Origin: Nocardia sp. SYP-A9097
Lineage (GTDB): Bacteria; Actinomycetota; Actinomycetes; Mycobacteriales; Mycobacteriaceae
DNA: 64,000 bases
Reading direction: 5' to 3'
Assembly: GCF_009649815.1 (NCBI RefSeq)
Contig: NZ_WJIC01000001.1
Location: 558,001 to 622,000, forward strand
In this document: positions 16,114 through 25,071 of the stretch, one piece after another
Numbering within the stretch: the stretch's first letter is position 1
How the letters are laid out: the number at the start of each line of letters is the position of its first letter
Translations under genes and position numbers: made by a program
Notes under the pieces: model-generated
The model's database searches: none
What the model was told of the DNA's origin: nothing
The model's input: the letters and a program-made list of their open reading frames with translations, nothing else

Positions 16114-18561
16114 GTGACCAACCCACAGAACCTGCCGGTCCTATTCCTGACCGATCCGATCGTGCTGCCCGGCATGATCGTGCCGATCGAGCTGGACGAG
16201 TCCGCACAGGCCGCAATCGATGCCGCACAGGCGGGCAAGGTCAACCAGGTGTTGGTCGCGCCTCGCCTCGACGAGGGCTACGCCACCTACGGCGTGGTCG
16301 CTACCATCGAGCAGGTCGGACGCATGCGCGGCGGCGCCCCCGCGGCGGTGCTCAAGGCCGAGGGCCGAGCGAAGATCGGACACGGCGTGACCGGTCCGGG
16401 CGCGGCGCTCTGGGTCGAGGCCGAACCGGTCGAGGTCCCCGAGTCCGACGGCCGCACCAAAGACCTTGCCGCCGAATACAAGAAGCTCGTCGTGGCAGTA
16501 CTGCAGCGTCGTGAGGCGTGGCAGGTCATCGACGCCGTCAATCAGCTGAACGATCCGTCCGCCATCGCGGATGCCGCCGGTTGGGCTCCCTACCTGAGCC
16601 ATGACCAGAAGCGGGAACTGCTCGAAACCCTGGACGCCGCAACCCGGTTGACCAAGTTGATCGAGTGGACCAAGCAGCACATCGCCGAGACCGAGGTCAA
16701 CGAGAAGATCAGCGAGGAGGTTCGCGAGGGCGTCGAGAAGTCGCAGCGCGAATTCCTGCTGCGCCAGCAGCTCAACGCGATTCGCAAGGAGCTGGGCGAG
16801 GGCGAACCCGACGGTGCGGACGATTACCGCACCCGCGTCGAGACCGCCGATCTGCCGGACAATATTCGCGAGGCCGCGCTGCGCGAGGTGGATCGCCTGG
16901 AGCGTTCCAGCGATCAGAGCCCGGAGTCGGGGTGGATCCGCACCTGGCTGGATACCGTCCTGGAGTTGCCGTTCAGTGTGAAAACCGCTGACAGCAGCGA
17001 TGTTTCGGCCGCTCGCGCGGTGCTGGACGCCGATCACCACGGCCTGGACGAGGTGAAGGACCGCATGGTCGAGTACCTCGCGGTGCGTGCCCGCCGGGCC
17101 GCGCGTGGCCTGGAGGTCGTCGGTGGTCGTGGCTCCGGCGCGGTGCTGGTGCTGGTCGGTCCGCCCGGTGTGGGTAAGACCTCGCTCGGTGAGTCCGTGG
17201 CACGGGCACTGGGCCGCAAGTTCGTTCGCGTCGCCCTGGGTGGTGTGCGCGACGAGGCCGAGATCCGTGGTCACCGCCGCACCTACGTGGGCGCACTGCC
17301 CGGTCGGATCGTGCGCGCCATGAAGGAGGCGGGTTCGATGAATCCCGTTGTCCTGTTGGACGAGATCGACAAGGTCGGCTCCGATTTCCGTGGTGATCCG
17401 GCGGCGGCGCTGCTCGAGGTCCTGGACCCCGCGCAGAACCACACCTTCCGCGACCACTACCTGGACCTGGACCTCGACCTGTCCGATGTGCTGTTCATCG
17501 CGACCGCGAATGTCATGGACACCATCCCCGGCCCGCTGCTGGACCGCATGGAGATCATCACCGTCGACGGTTACACCGAGGACGACAAGGTCGCCATCGC
17601 CCGTGACTTCCTGATCCCGCGGCAGCTCGAGCGCAACGCGCTCACCGCCGACGAGGTACAGATCACCGACGAGGCGCTGCGCGAGGTCGCCGCCAACTAC
17701 ACCCGGGAGGCCGGTGTCCGCCAGATGGAGCGCCTGATCGCCAAGGCGCTGCGCAAGGCGGCCACCAAACTGTCGGAGTCGGCGGTGGTGAACGCGGCCG
17801 AAAGCATCATCACCTCGGGCGAGTTCGTGCCGGACACCCCGGCAGAGCCGGGCTACGAAAAGGCGCTGGGCTACGAGAAGGTGTCGGCCCCGGACCGTCT
17901 GGTGATCGGCTTGGGCGACCTGAAGGATTACCTGGGCCGTCCGCGCTTCACCCCCGACGGGGTGGAACGCACCGCGGTCCCCGGTGTGGCAACGGGTTTG
18001 GCCGTGACCGGTGCCGGTGGCGATGTCCTCTACATCGAGGCCAACGCGGCCGAGGGCGACCGCTCCCTGACCCTCACCGGTCAACTGGGTGACGTGATGA
18101 AGGAGTCGGCACAGATCGCCCTCACCTACGTCCGCTCCCACCTGGAGGAAATCGGTATCGAACCGAAGGTCCTGGACCGCAATATCCACATCCACTTCCC
18201 GGCAGGCGCGGTCCCCAAGGACGGCCCGTCGGCAGGCGTCACCATGGTCACCGCCCTGGTGTCCTTGGCCCTGGGCCGCCAGGTCCGAGCGGATGTCGGT
18301 ATGACCGGCGAGGTCACTTTGAACGGCCGAGTCCTCCCGATCGGTGGCGTCAAGCAAAAACTCCTCGCCGCCCAGCGAGCGGGCCTGAAGACCGTCTTCA
18401 TTCCCGCCCGCAACGAACCCGACCTCGACGAAGTCCCCGCCGAAGTCCTGGCAGCCCTGGATGTCCGCCCCGTCGCCGACGTGGCCGAAATCCTCGCCTA
18501 CGCCATCGAACCGGTCATCGAACCGGCTCTCGACGGCCGCCCCCTGAGCGCCACCGCCTAA
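16114..18561 (+). CDS. lon: ATP-dependent Lon protease
   Basis: 815 aa, a hexameric cytosolic AAA+ serine protease that unfolds and degrades damaged and regulatory proteins. The N-terminal substrate domain begins LPVLFLTDPIVLPGM; the ATPase has P-loop GPPGVGKTS and Walker B VLLDEIDKVG; the protease domain has the Ser-Lys dyad in KDGPSAGVTM and GGVKQKLLAA. The GTG at 16114 is preferred over the ATG-less upstream extension because GGAAGAGG lies 5 nt ahead and homologues start here. It has a ClgR box and two HAIR-like elements upstream and a strong terminator downstream, so it is a single-gene, stress-regulated unit. Confidence 0.95.
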   Translation: MTNPQNLPVLFLTDPIVLPGMIVPIELDESAQAAIDAAQAGKVNQVLVAPRLDEGYATYGVVATIEQVGRMRGGAPAAVLKAEGRAKIGHGVTGPGAALWVEAEPVEVPESDGRTKDLAAEYKKLVVAVLQRREAWQVIDAVNQLNDPSAIADAAGWAPYLSHDQKRELLETLDAATRLTKLIEWTKQHIAETEVNEKISEEVREGVEKSQREFLLRQQLNAIRKELGEGEPDGADDYRTRVETADLPDNIREAALREVDRLERSSDQSPESGWIRTWLDTVLELPFSVKTADSSDVSAARAVLDADHHGLDEVKDRMVEYLAVRARRAARGLEVVGGRGSGAVLVLVGPPGVGKTSLGESVARALGRKFVRVALGGVRDEAEIRGHRRTYVGALPGRIVRAMKEAGSMNPVVLLDEIDKVGSDFRGDPAAALLEVLDPAQNHTFRDHYLDLDLDLSDVLFIATANVMDTIPGPLLDRMEIITVDGYTEDDKVAIARDFLIPRQLERNALTADEVQITDEALREVAANYTREAGVRQMERLIAKALRKAATKLSESAVVNAAESIITSGEFVPDTPAEPGYEKALGYEKVSAPDRLVIGLGDLKDYLGRPRFTPDGVERTAVPGVATGLAVTGAGGDVLYIEANAAEGDRSLTLTGQLGDVMKESAQIALTYVRSHLEEIGIEPKVLDRNIHIHFPAGAVPKDGPSAGVTMVTALVSLALGRQVRADVGMTGEVTLNGRVLPIGGVKQKLLAAQRAGLKTVFIPARNEPDLDEVPAEVLAALDVRPVADVAEILAYAIEPVIEPALDGRPLSATA

Positions 18562-18579
18562 CCCGCGACCGCTCACCAT

Positions 18580-18618
18580 GAGGAGCCCGTGCGTGTGTCC
18601 CCCACGCCCGGGCTCCTC
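18580..18618 (+). terminator. intrinsic terminator after lon
   Basis: GAGGAGCCCG (18580-18589) pairs perfectly with CGGGCTCCTC (18609-18618), and the stem continues inward with GCGTG/CACGC after one mismatch. It begins 18 nt after the lon stop and is followed by CCCCATTTT. Confidence 0.8.
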
Positions 18619-18644
18619 CCCATTTTCCGGCCACGGACCGTGCG

Positions 18645-18660
18645 TGTTTCACATGAAACG
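18645..18660. other. parS-like sequence
   Basis: TGTTTCACATGAAACG matches the ParB-binding parS consensus TGTTTCACGTGAAACA at 14 of 16 positions; the left half is perfect, the right half has two changes. It is intergenic, between the lon terminator and the next gene. A genuine site would suggest the window is in the origin-proximal part of the chromosome. Confidence 0.4.
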
Positions 18661-18692
18661 CTCTCCGTTCGCATCTCGTAACCTGGCAATTT

Positions 18693-19394
18693 GTGATCAC
18701 TGTTGCCACTTGGAATGTCCTGCATCGTGTACACGCCGATAACTGGGACAGGGGATTCGGTGCGCGCTGGCCCGATGAGGCGGTGCGGATCGCCGGTGTC
18801 ACGGCGGTGGTGGGCGGGAGGTCCGAGCAGGTCATCGCCTTGCAGGAGGTCAGTGGCGATCAGCTGGCGAGCCTTCGGGCCGCGCTGCCGGAGCGGAACT
18901 TTCATGTCTTGCGGTATCCGCGGGTGCCGCGGCCGCGACGGGTCGAGTCGGTCCTGAAGGATCGCGCCGAATATCTGGTGTTGATCGTCGACGGAGCCGG
19001 GCGGGACTTCGCGGGCGGGGACTTCACGAGTGATCCGGGAAAGGGCTATCTCGCCGTGGAGGTGGAGGGGGTGCTCGTGGTCGCCACGCATGTGACCGGT
19101 GACGATCGGCGGGGTGGGCAGTTCGCACGGTTGCGTGAGCTGGCGTATGGACCTGCGGTGCTGCTCGGCGACTTCAATGCCGGTCGGGACGAGGTCGGCG
19201 TCGCATTGGGCGCGGATTACCTCGTCGCCGAATTGCCGGCGGATTCCATCGCTACCCGGCCGCGTAGTTCGGGTGCGGCGAAGTCGCAGTTCATCGACCA
19301 TGTGGTGGTGCGCGGAATACCGGTGCGGGACACCGCTGTCCAGGATGTGGCCGGGGTGTCCGACCACAACCTGGTGCGGGCGACGGTCGGCTAG
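18693..19394 (+). CDS. endonuclease/exonuclease/phosphatase (EEP) family protein
   Basis: 233 aa. The EEP (DNase I-like) fold is recognised by ATWNVLHRV at the N-terminus, the metal-binding glutamate in IALQEV, GDFNAG in the middle and the catalytic SDHNLV at the C-terminus. Such enzymes cleave phosphodiester or phosphomonoester bonds in nucleic acids, nucleotides or lipids; the substrate cannot be told. It lacks a signal peptide and is short for the family, so it is probably cytoplasmic. GTG start at 18693 with no clear ribosome site. Its end overlaps the convergent acuI-like gene by 4 nt. Confidence 0.8.
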   Translation: MITVATWNVLHRVHADNWDRGFGARWPDEAVRIAGVTAVVGGRSEQVIALQEVSGDQLASLRAALPERNFHVLRYPRVPRPRRVESVLKDRAEYLVLIVDGAGRDFAGGDFTSDPGKGYLAVEVEGVLVVATHVTGDDRRGGQFARLRELAYGPAVLLGDFNAGRDEVGVALGADYLVAELPADSIATRPRSSGAAKSQFIDHVVVRGIPVRDTAVQDVAGVSDHNLVRATVG

Positions 19395-20383
19395 AACTCC
19401 CCTGCCACCGCCAGGACGGTGCGGCCGGAGTGGGTGCCCTCCAGGATGGAGTGCAGGACCGCTTCGGCTTCGGTGATGGGGGCGTAGTTCTCCAGCAATG
19501 AGAGATGCCGGGGTTTCAGGTCTTTGGCGAGGCGGGCCCAGAGTTCGCGGCGGGCCGCGATCGGGAAGTGGGCGGAGTCCACGCCGAGCAGGGAGACGCC
19601 GCGGAGGATGAAGGGCATGACGGTGGTGGGGAGTTCGGGGCCGCCGGTGAGGCCCGAGGCCGCTACCGCGCCACCGTATTTGATGGCCGACAGGATGTGG
19701 GCGAGGGACGTTCCGCCGACGCTGTCGACGGCCGCGGCCCATTGTGCCTTGCCCAGGGGGCGGAGTTTCTCGCCTTCGGCGGGGAGGCGGCCGATTACCG
19801 TCGACGCGCCCAGAGCCGTGAGAAGTTCGGTCGCACCGATCTTTCCGGTGGAGGCGATCACCTCGAACCCGAGGCCGGACAGGATGTCCACCGCGACCGT
19901 GCCGACCCCACCGGTCGCACCGGTGACCAGCACCGGACCGGACTCGGGGGTGATGCGGTGGTCGAGTAACGCCTGCACGCTCATGGCCGCGGTGAAACCG
20001 GCGGTGCCCAGGGTCGCCGCCTCGCGCGGGGTGAGGCCGTCGAGCTTCACCACCCAGTCGGCGGGGACGCGGGCGTATTCGGCGAAACCGCCATTGTGTG
20101 CGACGCCGATGTCGTAGCCGTGCGCGATGACCAGGTCGCCGGGGGCGAATTCCGGAGTGTCCGAGGCGAATACCTCGCCGGTGATATCGATGCCGGGGAT
20201 GATCGGATACTCGCGGACCACACCGCCGCCGGGTGTGATGGCGAGTCCGTCCTTGTAGTTGGCGCTCGTGAAGTGCACCTTGATCGTCACGTCGCCGGGG
20301 CCGAGGAGGTCGTCGCCGACCGTCTCGCGGACGAGTGAGATCCCGCTGTCCGTCTCATGTGCCACCATCGCCTGGAACTCCAT
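19391..20383 (-). CDS. acuI: acrylyl-CoA reductase / YhdH-AcuI family oxidoreductase
   Basis: 330 aa. The YhdH/AcuI branch of the medium-chain reductases is recognised by the start (MEFQAMVAHE), SANYKDGLAITPGGGVVREYP, the AHGYDIGVAHNGGFAEYARV stretch, and the Rossmann motif TGATGGVGTVAVDIL. The enzyme reduces acrylyl-CoA to propionyl-CoA with NADPH, guarding against a reactive electrophile. No zinc ligands are present, as expected for the branch. It is divergent from the hydrolase at 20526; the intervening 142 bp contains TTAC-N7-GTAA at 20443-20457. Confidence 0.85.
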   Translation of the reverse strand: MEFQAMVAHETDSGISLVRETVGDDLLGPGDVTIKVHFTSANYKDGLAITPGGGVVREYPIIPGIDITGEVFASDTPEFAPGDLVIAHGYDIGVAHNGGFAEYARVPADWVVKLDGLTPREAATLGTAGFTAAMSVQALLDHRITPESGPVLVTGATGGVGTVAVDILSGLGFEVIASTGKIGATELLTALGASTVIGRLPAEGEKLRPLGKAQWAAAVDSVGGTSLAHILSAIKYGGAVAASGLTGGPELPTTVMPFILRGVSLLGVDSAHFPIAARRELWARLAKDLKPRHLSLLENYAPITEAEAVLHSILEGTHSGRTVLAVAGEF

Positions 20384-20525
20384 GCACCGAGCATAAGACT
20401 CCGCTGCTGGTCAGGGCAGTCTTCCGGACGGAATCGGTGACTTTACCTCGTACGTAATCGCTCTCGTTCCCGCGGCACGGCATAGTTGTCTTCAGCACAG
20501 CGAAAGCCAAAGGAGCGCAGCCGAT

Positions 20526-21344
20526 ATGCCTTACTTCCAGACCACCGACGACACCACCCTCGCCTACGAGGATTACGGAATCGGGGCTCCGATCGTGTTC
20601 GTGGCGGGCTGGTCCCTGCACTCGGATATGTGGGAGTACCAGCTGCATTACTTCCTGGAGCACGGCTACCGCTGCATTCTGGTGGATCGCCGCGGGCACG
20701 GTCGCTCGGATCGTCCGGCCACCGGCTATGACGTGAACACCCGCGCCGACGATCTGGCCGCCCTGATCGATCACCTGGACCTGAACGATGCCACCCTGGT
20801 CGCACATTCGGCGGGTGGCGGAGAGGTGGTGCGCTATCTGGCCCGGCATGGTCAGGACCGGGTGAGCCGGATCGCCCTGTTGGCCCCGGCGATCCCGTTC
20901 ATGTGCCAGACCGAGGACAATCCCTTCGGCGCACCGAAGGCGGTGTTCGAAGCCTCGGCGGCGCAGCTGAAGTCGGATCGCCCGCAGTGGTTCGCCGAGC
21001 GCGCGCAGGGCTACTTCGCGACGCATCTGCGCCGCGGCACCTCGCAGGCTGTGATCGATATGGAGATCGGCCGCTGCCTGTCGGCCTCCGCCTACGCGAC
21101 GATCGCCGTGCAGCGGGAGCTGTTCAACTCCGATCACCGCCCGGATGTGGCCGCGGTGACGGTCCCGTTCCTGCTGCTGCACGGCCTGGCCGATCAGTCG
21201 ATTCCGATCGATATCACCAGTCGCCAGGCCGTGAAACTCGCGCCGCACGCGGTGCTGAAGGAGTTCTGGGATGCCGGGCACGGCCTGTACATCACCCATG
21301 CCGCCGAGGTGAACGCGGAAATCCTGGAGTTCCTGAAGAACTGA
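20526..21344 (+). CDS. alpha/beta-hydrolase, non-heme haloperoxidase-like
   Basis: 272 aa. The sequence follows the cofactor-free chloroperoxidase/esterase group: FVAGWSLHSDMWEYQ, DRRGHGRSDRP, the nucleophile elbow AHSAGGGEVVRYL (Ser, with Ala in place of the first Gly), GLADQSIPID for the acid region and DAGHGLYITHA for the histidine. Members hydrolyse esters or lactones and can show perhydrolase activity; the natural substrate is unknown. AAAGGAG precedes the ATG. It is divergent from acuI and convergent with the hydratase gene at 21381. Confidence 0.83.
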   Translation: MPYFQTTDDTTLAYEDYGIGAPIVFVAGWSLHSDMWEYQLHYFLEHGYRCILVDRRGHGRSDRPATGYDVNTRADDLAALIDHLDLNDATLVAHSAGGGEVVRYLARHGQDRVSRIALLAPAIPFMCQTEDNPFGAPKAVFEASAAQLKSDRPQWFAERAQGYFATHLRRGTSQAVIDMEIGRCLSASAYATIAVQRELFNSDHRPDVAAVTVPFLLLHGLADQSIPIDITSRQAVKLAPHAVLKEFWDAGHGLYITHAAEVNAEILEFLKN

Positions 21345-21380
21345 CCCGGTTCCCGCGTTCCCGGCGAATCACCGTGTGGC

Positions 21381-22163
21381 TCAGGCGAACTTGGGTGCGC
21401 GCTTGCCGACGAACGCGGCAATCCCCTCGGCCCCGTCGGCGGATTCCGCGCAGTGCGTGATGAACGCGGCCTCGGTGGCCAGCTGCTCCTCGAGGGTGTG
21501 CTGCGAAGAAACCAGCAGCAGCTTCTTCACATTCGCATTGGAGCCCTTGGGTCCCCGCGCGAACTGCTGGGCCAGCTGTTCGATGGTGTCGGCGAGTTCG
21601 GCGTCCGGCACCACCCGGTGCAGCAGTCCCCAGTCGAGGGCTTCGGCGGCGGTGAGCACCCGGTTGGTGAGCATCAGATCCTGGGTGCGGCGCACCCCGA
21701 TCAGGCGCGGCAGGTAGTAGGACGCGCCGCCGTCCGGGCTGAGCCCGACCTTGGTGTACGCCATGGTGAGGGCGGCGGATTCGCCCGCGACCACCAGGTC
21801 ACCGGCGACCGCGAGGCTCATACCCGCACCGGCGGCGGTCCCGTTGACCGCGGTGATGAGCAGTGCGTCCATCCGCGCCAGCGTCGAAACCGCCTGGTGC
21901 AGGGTGTCGGCCAGTTTGGCGATGAATTCGCGGGTATCGGGGCTGTCGGCCATGGCGCGCAGATCCCCACCGGCGGAGAAGAACTTCCCGGCACCGGTGA
22001 GCACCACGACCTTGATGGCGGGATCTTCGGAGCAGTAGGTGGCGGCGGCTACCAGTTCCTCGGAGAGCGCCTGATCGAGACCGTTGGCGGCGGTGGGCCG
22101 GTTCAGCGTGATGCGGGCGATCGGTCCGTCCGTCACGAAGCTGATGTTCTGGTAGTTGGTCAT
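21381..22163 (-). CDS. enoyl-CoA hydratase/isomerase, PaaG-like
   Basis: 260 aa crotonase-fold protein. The oxyanion hole comes from FFSAGGDLRAM and NGTAAGAGMSLAVAGDL. In place of the usual hydratase glutamate loop it has KVGLSPDGGASYYLPRLIG, where an aspartate takes the role seen in PaaG-type isomerases. It may therefore isomerise an enoyl or epoxy acyl-CoA rather than hydrate it. No phenylacetate genes lie nearby, so a paa role is not supported by context. The neighbours are an unrelated hydrolase (convergent) and dinB (upstream, same strand). Confidence 0.83.
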   Translation of the reverse strand: MTNYQNISFVTDGPIARITLNRPTAANGLDQALSEELVAAATYCSEDPAIKVVVLTGAGKFFSAGGDLRAMADSPDTREFIAKLADTLHQAVSTLARMDALLITAVNGTAAGAGMSLAVAGDLVVAGESAALTMAYTKVGLSPDGGASYYLPRLIGVRRTQDLMLTNRVLTAAEALDWGLLHRVVPDAELADTIEQLAQQFARGPKGSNANVKKLLLVSSQHTLEEQLATEAAFITHCAESADGAEGIAAFVGKRAPKFA

Positions 22164-22235
22164 TGTCCGGTGCTGCCTTCCGTCGGTATGCCTGGTCCCA
22201 GCATGACAAACGCGATGTGCGTGGTCGGCGTGCGG

Positions 22236-23297
22236 TCACGCTCCGAATTCGACGCGCACCCCGAGCAGCCGGATCGGGCGGTCGAGTTCGAAGTTGTGCA
22301 GTACCCGTAGCGCGGTCCGGACCACCTCGTCCACATCGGTGGTCGGTTGTGGCAGTTTCCGCTGTTTGGTGCGGGTGAAGAAGGTTTTGGTGCGCACGGT
22401 GACTCCGACCCGGCCCACACTGCGCCCGCCGGCGAAGGTCTCCTCGGCGACCTGGGTGGCCAGTTCGGTAATGGCGGCATCGAATTCCGCGAGTTCGGTG
22501 AGGTCGGTGGGGAAGGTCTCGGAGCGGGAGTGTCCGACCGGTTCGCGCGGTTCCGCGATATCGGTATCGCCCACGCCGTGCCCGAGCACCCAGAAATACG
22601 GTCCGGTGTTCGGGCCGAATTCCTTGGCGAGCAGTTCCTGATCGGCGGCGGCGAGATCGGCGATGGTCTCGATTCCCATGGCGCTCATGCGTTTCGCGAT
22701 ACGCGCCCCGATGCCCCAGAGCGCGGTGGCGGGGCGATGCGCCATGAGTTCGGTCCAATTATCGGCGGTGAGCCGGAATATCCCGGTGCCGCCGTCCCGA
22801 ATGGTGTCCGAATCCCCGGTCTTGCCCACGGCTTTGGCGAATCCGGTGGCGAGTTTGGCGCGGAGTTTATTGTCTCCGATGCCGACCGCGCAGGTCAGCC
22901 CCAATTCTGCGATGGCGGCGCGTATTTCACGGGCGAGCTGTTCCGGGTCGTCGGTGTCGACGGCGAGAAAGGCTTCATCGAATCCGAGTACCTCCACCCG
23001 CCCCGGAAAGGTCCGCAGCAGCGCCATGATCTCCTCGGACGCCTCCGCGTAGGTGGCGAGATCCTGCGCCAGGAATACCCCGTCCGGGCAGAGCCGCAGC
23101 GCCGATTTCAGCGGCATTCCGGCGCGCACCCCATGCGCTCGCGCCGGATAGGACGCGCAGGAGACCACCTTGCGCGGCTCGGCCGGATCCCCGCTCCCGC
23201 CCACGATGACCGGCTGCCCGCGTAGCTCGGGATGCCGCCGGAATTCGACCGCGGCCTGGAATTGGTCGAGGTCGACGTGCAGCAGCCAGCGCGTCAC
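22236..23297 (-). CDS. dinB: DNA polymerase IV (Y-family)
   Basis: 353 aa, translesion DNA polymerase. The palm begins HVDLDQFQAAVEF (metal-binding Asp, steric-gate Phe), continues with VVSCASYPARAHGV, and has the second acidic pair in GFDEAFLAVD where most DinB proteins have S-x-DEAY. A thumb helix-hairpin-helix (LWGIGARIAKRMSAMGI) and little-finger domain follow. The C-terminal beta-clamp peptide is not obvious. No LexA box (TCGAAC-N4-GTTCGA) is visible upstream, so SOS control is not supported. Confidence 0.9.
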   Translation of the reverse strand: MTRWLLHVDLDQFQAAVEFRRHPELRGQPVIVGGSGDPAEPRKVVSCASYPARAHGVRAGMPLKSALRLCPDGVFLAQDLATYAEASEEIMALLRTFPGRVEVLGFDEAFLAVDTDDPEQLAREIRAAIAELGLTCAVGIGDNKLRAKLATGFAKAVGKTGDSDTIRDGGTGIFRLTADNWTELMAHRPATALWGIGARIAKRMSAMGIETIADLAAADQELLAKEFGPNTGPYFWVLGHGVGDTDIAEPREPVGHSRSETFPTDLTELAEFDAAITELATQVAEETFAGGRSVGRVGVTVRTKTFFTRTKQRKLPQPTTDVDEVVRTALRVLHNFELDRPIRLLGVRVEFGA

Positions 23298-23331
23298 CCT
23301 CTGTTCCTACCGCATCCGGAAATCGGTGACC

Positions 23332-23826
23332 TCAGCGGTCTCCGCGCAGCCACCCCTTCGGGGAACGGAACGCATAGCGCGCCTTGAGCGCCCCGGATTC
23401 CACCCGGCCCTCGATGCGAATCAGCGGCGCGCCGGGAAAACGCGGCAGGGTCACCCGATTCGATATGTGCCCGCCGGTGCCGAATTCCACCGCATCCAGA
23501 TCGACCCGCCAGCCGCGCGGCACGATCACCACGATCGTGCCGGAGCCGGCATTGATTCGGATATCGATGGCGCGCCGGGAGCAGTAGGCCTGGGTGAAGT
23601 CGATAACGACTTTGCCCGAGGTGCATTCGGCCACCAGCTTTTCCGGCACCGTCCACTGATCGCCGGTGCGGCGGGATTCACTGGTTACGCGTAACTCCAG
23701 CGGCGGCGGCGCTGCCGGGCTGGGCGTTCGCTGCTGCGCGCCACTATTACGGGCGGCAGCGGCGAAACGCTGCAAATCATCGAAACCGAAGGCGGGCACC
23801 TGCCGCTGCTCCGTGGTACGGCTCAC
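23332..23826 (-). CDS. hypothetical protein, beta-rich C-terminus
   Basis: 164 aa. About 45 polar residues are followed by a proline-rich linker (SPAAPPPLE) and then a beta-strand pattern (VVIDFTQAYCSRRAIDIRI, GTIVVIVPRGWRVD) reminiscent of the LiaF/DUF1707-associated cell-wall-sensing domain. No membrane helix or signal peptide is present. The GTG at 23826 was chosen because AGGAG lies 5 nt upstream; a longer ATG start at 23859 is possible. It ends 34 nt before dinB in the same direction, so it could be co-transcribed. Function unknown. Confidence 0.6.
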   Translation of the reverse strand: MSRTTEQRQVPAFGFDDLQRFAAAARNSGAQQRTPSPAAPPPLELRVTSESRRTGDQWTVPEKLVAECTSGKVVIDFTQAYCSRRAIDIRINAGSGTIVVIVPRGWRVDLDAVEFGTGGHISNRVTLPRFPGAPLIRIEGRVESGALKARYAFRSPKGWLRGDR

Positions 23827-24018
23827 CGAGACTCCTCCCCCGGCATGTGAAACAAGCATCCGACAGCTGTGCCAGGGAACCCGAATTATGCCGTATAGCA
23901 GGCTATTTGGGACCGGCCGTACTCTAACGGAACGGTCACAGGAGGATGTCGCGCCGATACCGCCGACAATGCATTCTCACTTGATCTTGCAAACGTCGTA
24001 GCACCGATTCGCTATGGG

Positions 24019-25008
24019 TCAGCGGCGGCCGAGGTGAATTGTGGTGGCGCCCAACAGGAAAATATCGTCGCGCGCGCCGATATAGGTGTCGGCGGCGGGA
24101 TCGAGCAGCAGGTCGAGGGCCTTACGGTCATCCGCTGTGATGTTGTCGCTCATACGGTTTCGCAGACCGTCCAGCCAGTTGGTGACGCTCTCGCGCACCT
24201 CGGGGGTGGCGGTGGGCTGATCGGTGAGGACGCTGAACGAGCTGACCTCGGTAAGGCCCGCGCGGGTGAGGGCGGTGCCCCAGCCGTACGGCATGGGCAC
24301 GGTGCCGGTGATCTCGGCGCGCATTCGGCCGAAGAATTCGTCGCGGACCGCGAGCAGCCGATCCTGCAGCCCGGCGGTGCCGACACCGAGATCCCATGGC
24401 AGGCAACGCAGGGGCAGTCCGCCCTCGGCGAGCGCCAGCCAGCCGCCGGTGCGCACCAGCTTGGCGAGCCGATCGGTACCGGCCTGCTGATCGGGCAGGT
24501 GGTGCACCATGCGCGAGGCCCACACCAGGTCCGCCTGCGAGACGGCATCCAGGACACTGTCCGCCGCGGCATCGACCAGTACGGTTTCGATGCTCACCCG
24601 GTTGTCGCCGCCGAGCGCGGCCGCGGTGGTCGCGCGGGCGGCGTCCAGTAGTTCCGATACCGCGTCGGCGATGATCAGCCGCCCGCCGCCGCGCGCCGCG
24701 AGCTCGCGTGCGAAGGCCGCGCTCTGCCCGCCCGCCCCGGCCCCGATATCCATGACCACCGGTTGTGCACCGGTCCCGGTGAGCAGTCCGATCAGCCGCT
24801 GGGCGATCTGCGCCTGGGCGTCGGCCGCCATGGCGTCTTCCCGGCGCAGATGCCCGATCTGCGTGGCCCAGTCGATGCTGTCATGGGTGTGATCGTGGCC
24901 GTGCCCATGGGAGTGGCCGTGTGCGTGCCCATTTCCCGGCGCGGCGTGCTCGCCCTGGTGTGTCGTGGTTCCGTGTGAATGCGAGTGCCCGTGCGTGTGT
25001 GCTCCCAT
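24019..25008 (-). CDS. SAM-dependent methyltransferase with His-rich N-terminal extension
   Basis: 329 aa. Residues 1-45 contain about 15 histidines in HGHSHSHG / HAHGHSHGHGHDH repeats, as in metal-handling proteins such as HypB, ZIP transporters or cobalt chaperones. From about residue 80 a class I methyltransferase fold follows: motif I VMDIGAGAGGQS, IIADAVSELLDAA, and SRMVHHLPDQQ. The combination suggests a methyltransferase that stores or senses Zn, Ni or Co, or acts on a metal compound, but no family function is known to me. It lies downstream of an ABC exporter with a palindrome between them. AGGA touches the ATG, so initiation may be leaderless. Confidence 0.75.
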   Translation of the reverse strand: MGAHTHGHSHSHGTTTHQGEHAAPGNGHAHGHSHGHGHDHTHDSIDWATQIGHLRREDAMAADAQAQIAQRLIGLLTGTGAQPVVMDIGAGAGGQSAAFARELAARGGGRLIIADAVSELLDAARATTAAALGGDNRVSIETVLVDAAADSVLDAVSQADLVWASRMVHHLPDQQAGTDRLAKLVRTGGWLALAEGGLPLRCLPWDLGVGTAGLQDRLLAVRDEFFGRMRAEITGTVPMPYGWGTALTRAGLTEVSSFSVLTDQPTATPEVRESVTNWLDGLRNRMSDNITADDRKALDLLLDPAADTYIGARDDIFLLGATTIHLGRR

Positions 25009-25047
25009 TCCTACGACGTTATCGAGATTTCCCGAGCTGCCAACTTT

Positions 25048-25066
25048 ATTTGCCGGTTCGGCAAAT
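25048..25066. promoter_or_regulatory. 19-bp inverted repeat between exporter and His-rich methyltransferase
   Basis: ATTTGCCG-GTT-CGGCAAAT has perfect 8-bp arms and a 3-bp centre. It lies 40 bp upstream of the methyltransferase start and 5 nt past the exporter stop. With no T-run on the minus strand, it is more likely an operator than a terminator. Confidence 0.5.
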
Positions 25067-25071
25067 AGCGC

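Noticed and set aside
16141..18579. An 812-codon open frame on the strand opposite lon.
   Set aside because: Composition and length follow from high-GC coding sequence read in the complementary frame; no family resemblance, and lon is certain.
22236..23330. LexA control of dinB.
   Set aside because: No TCGAAC-N4-GTTCGA or close variant found in the upstream sequence.
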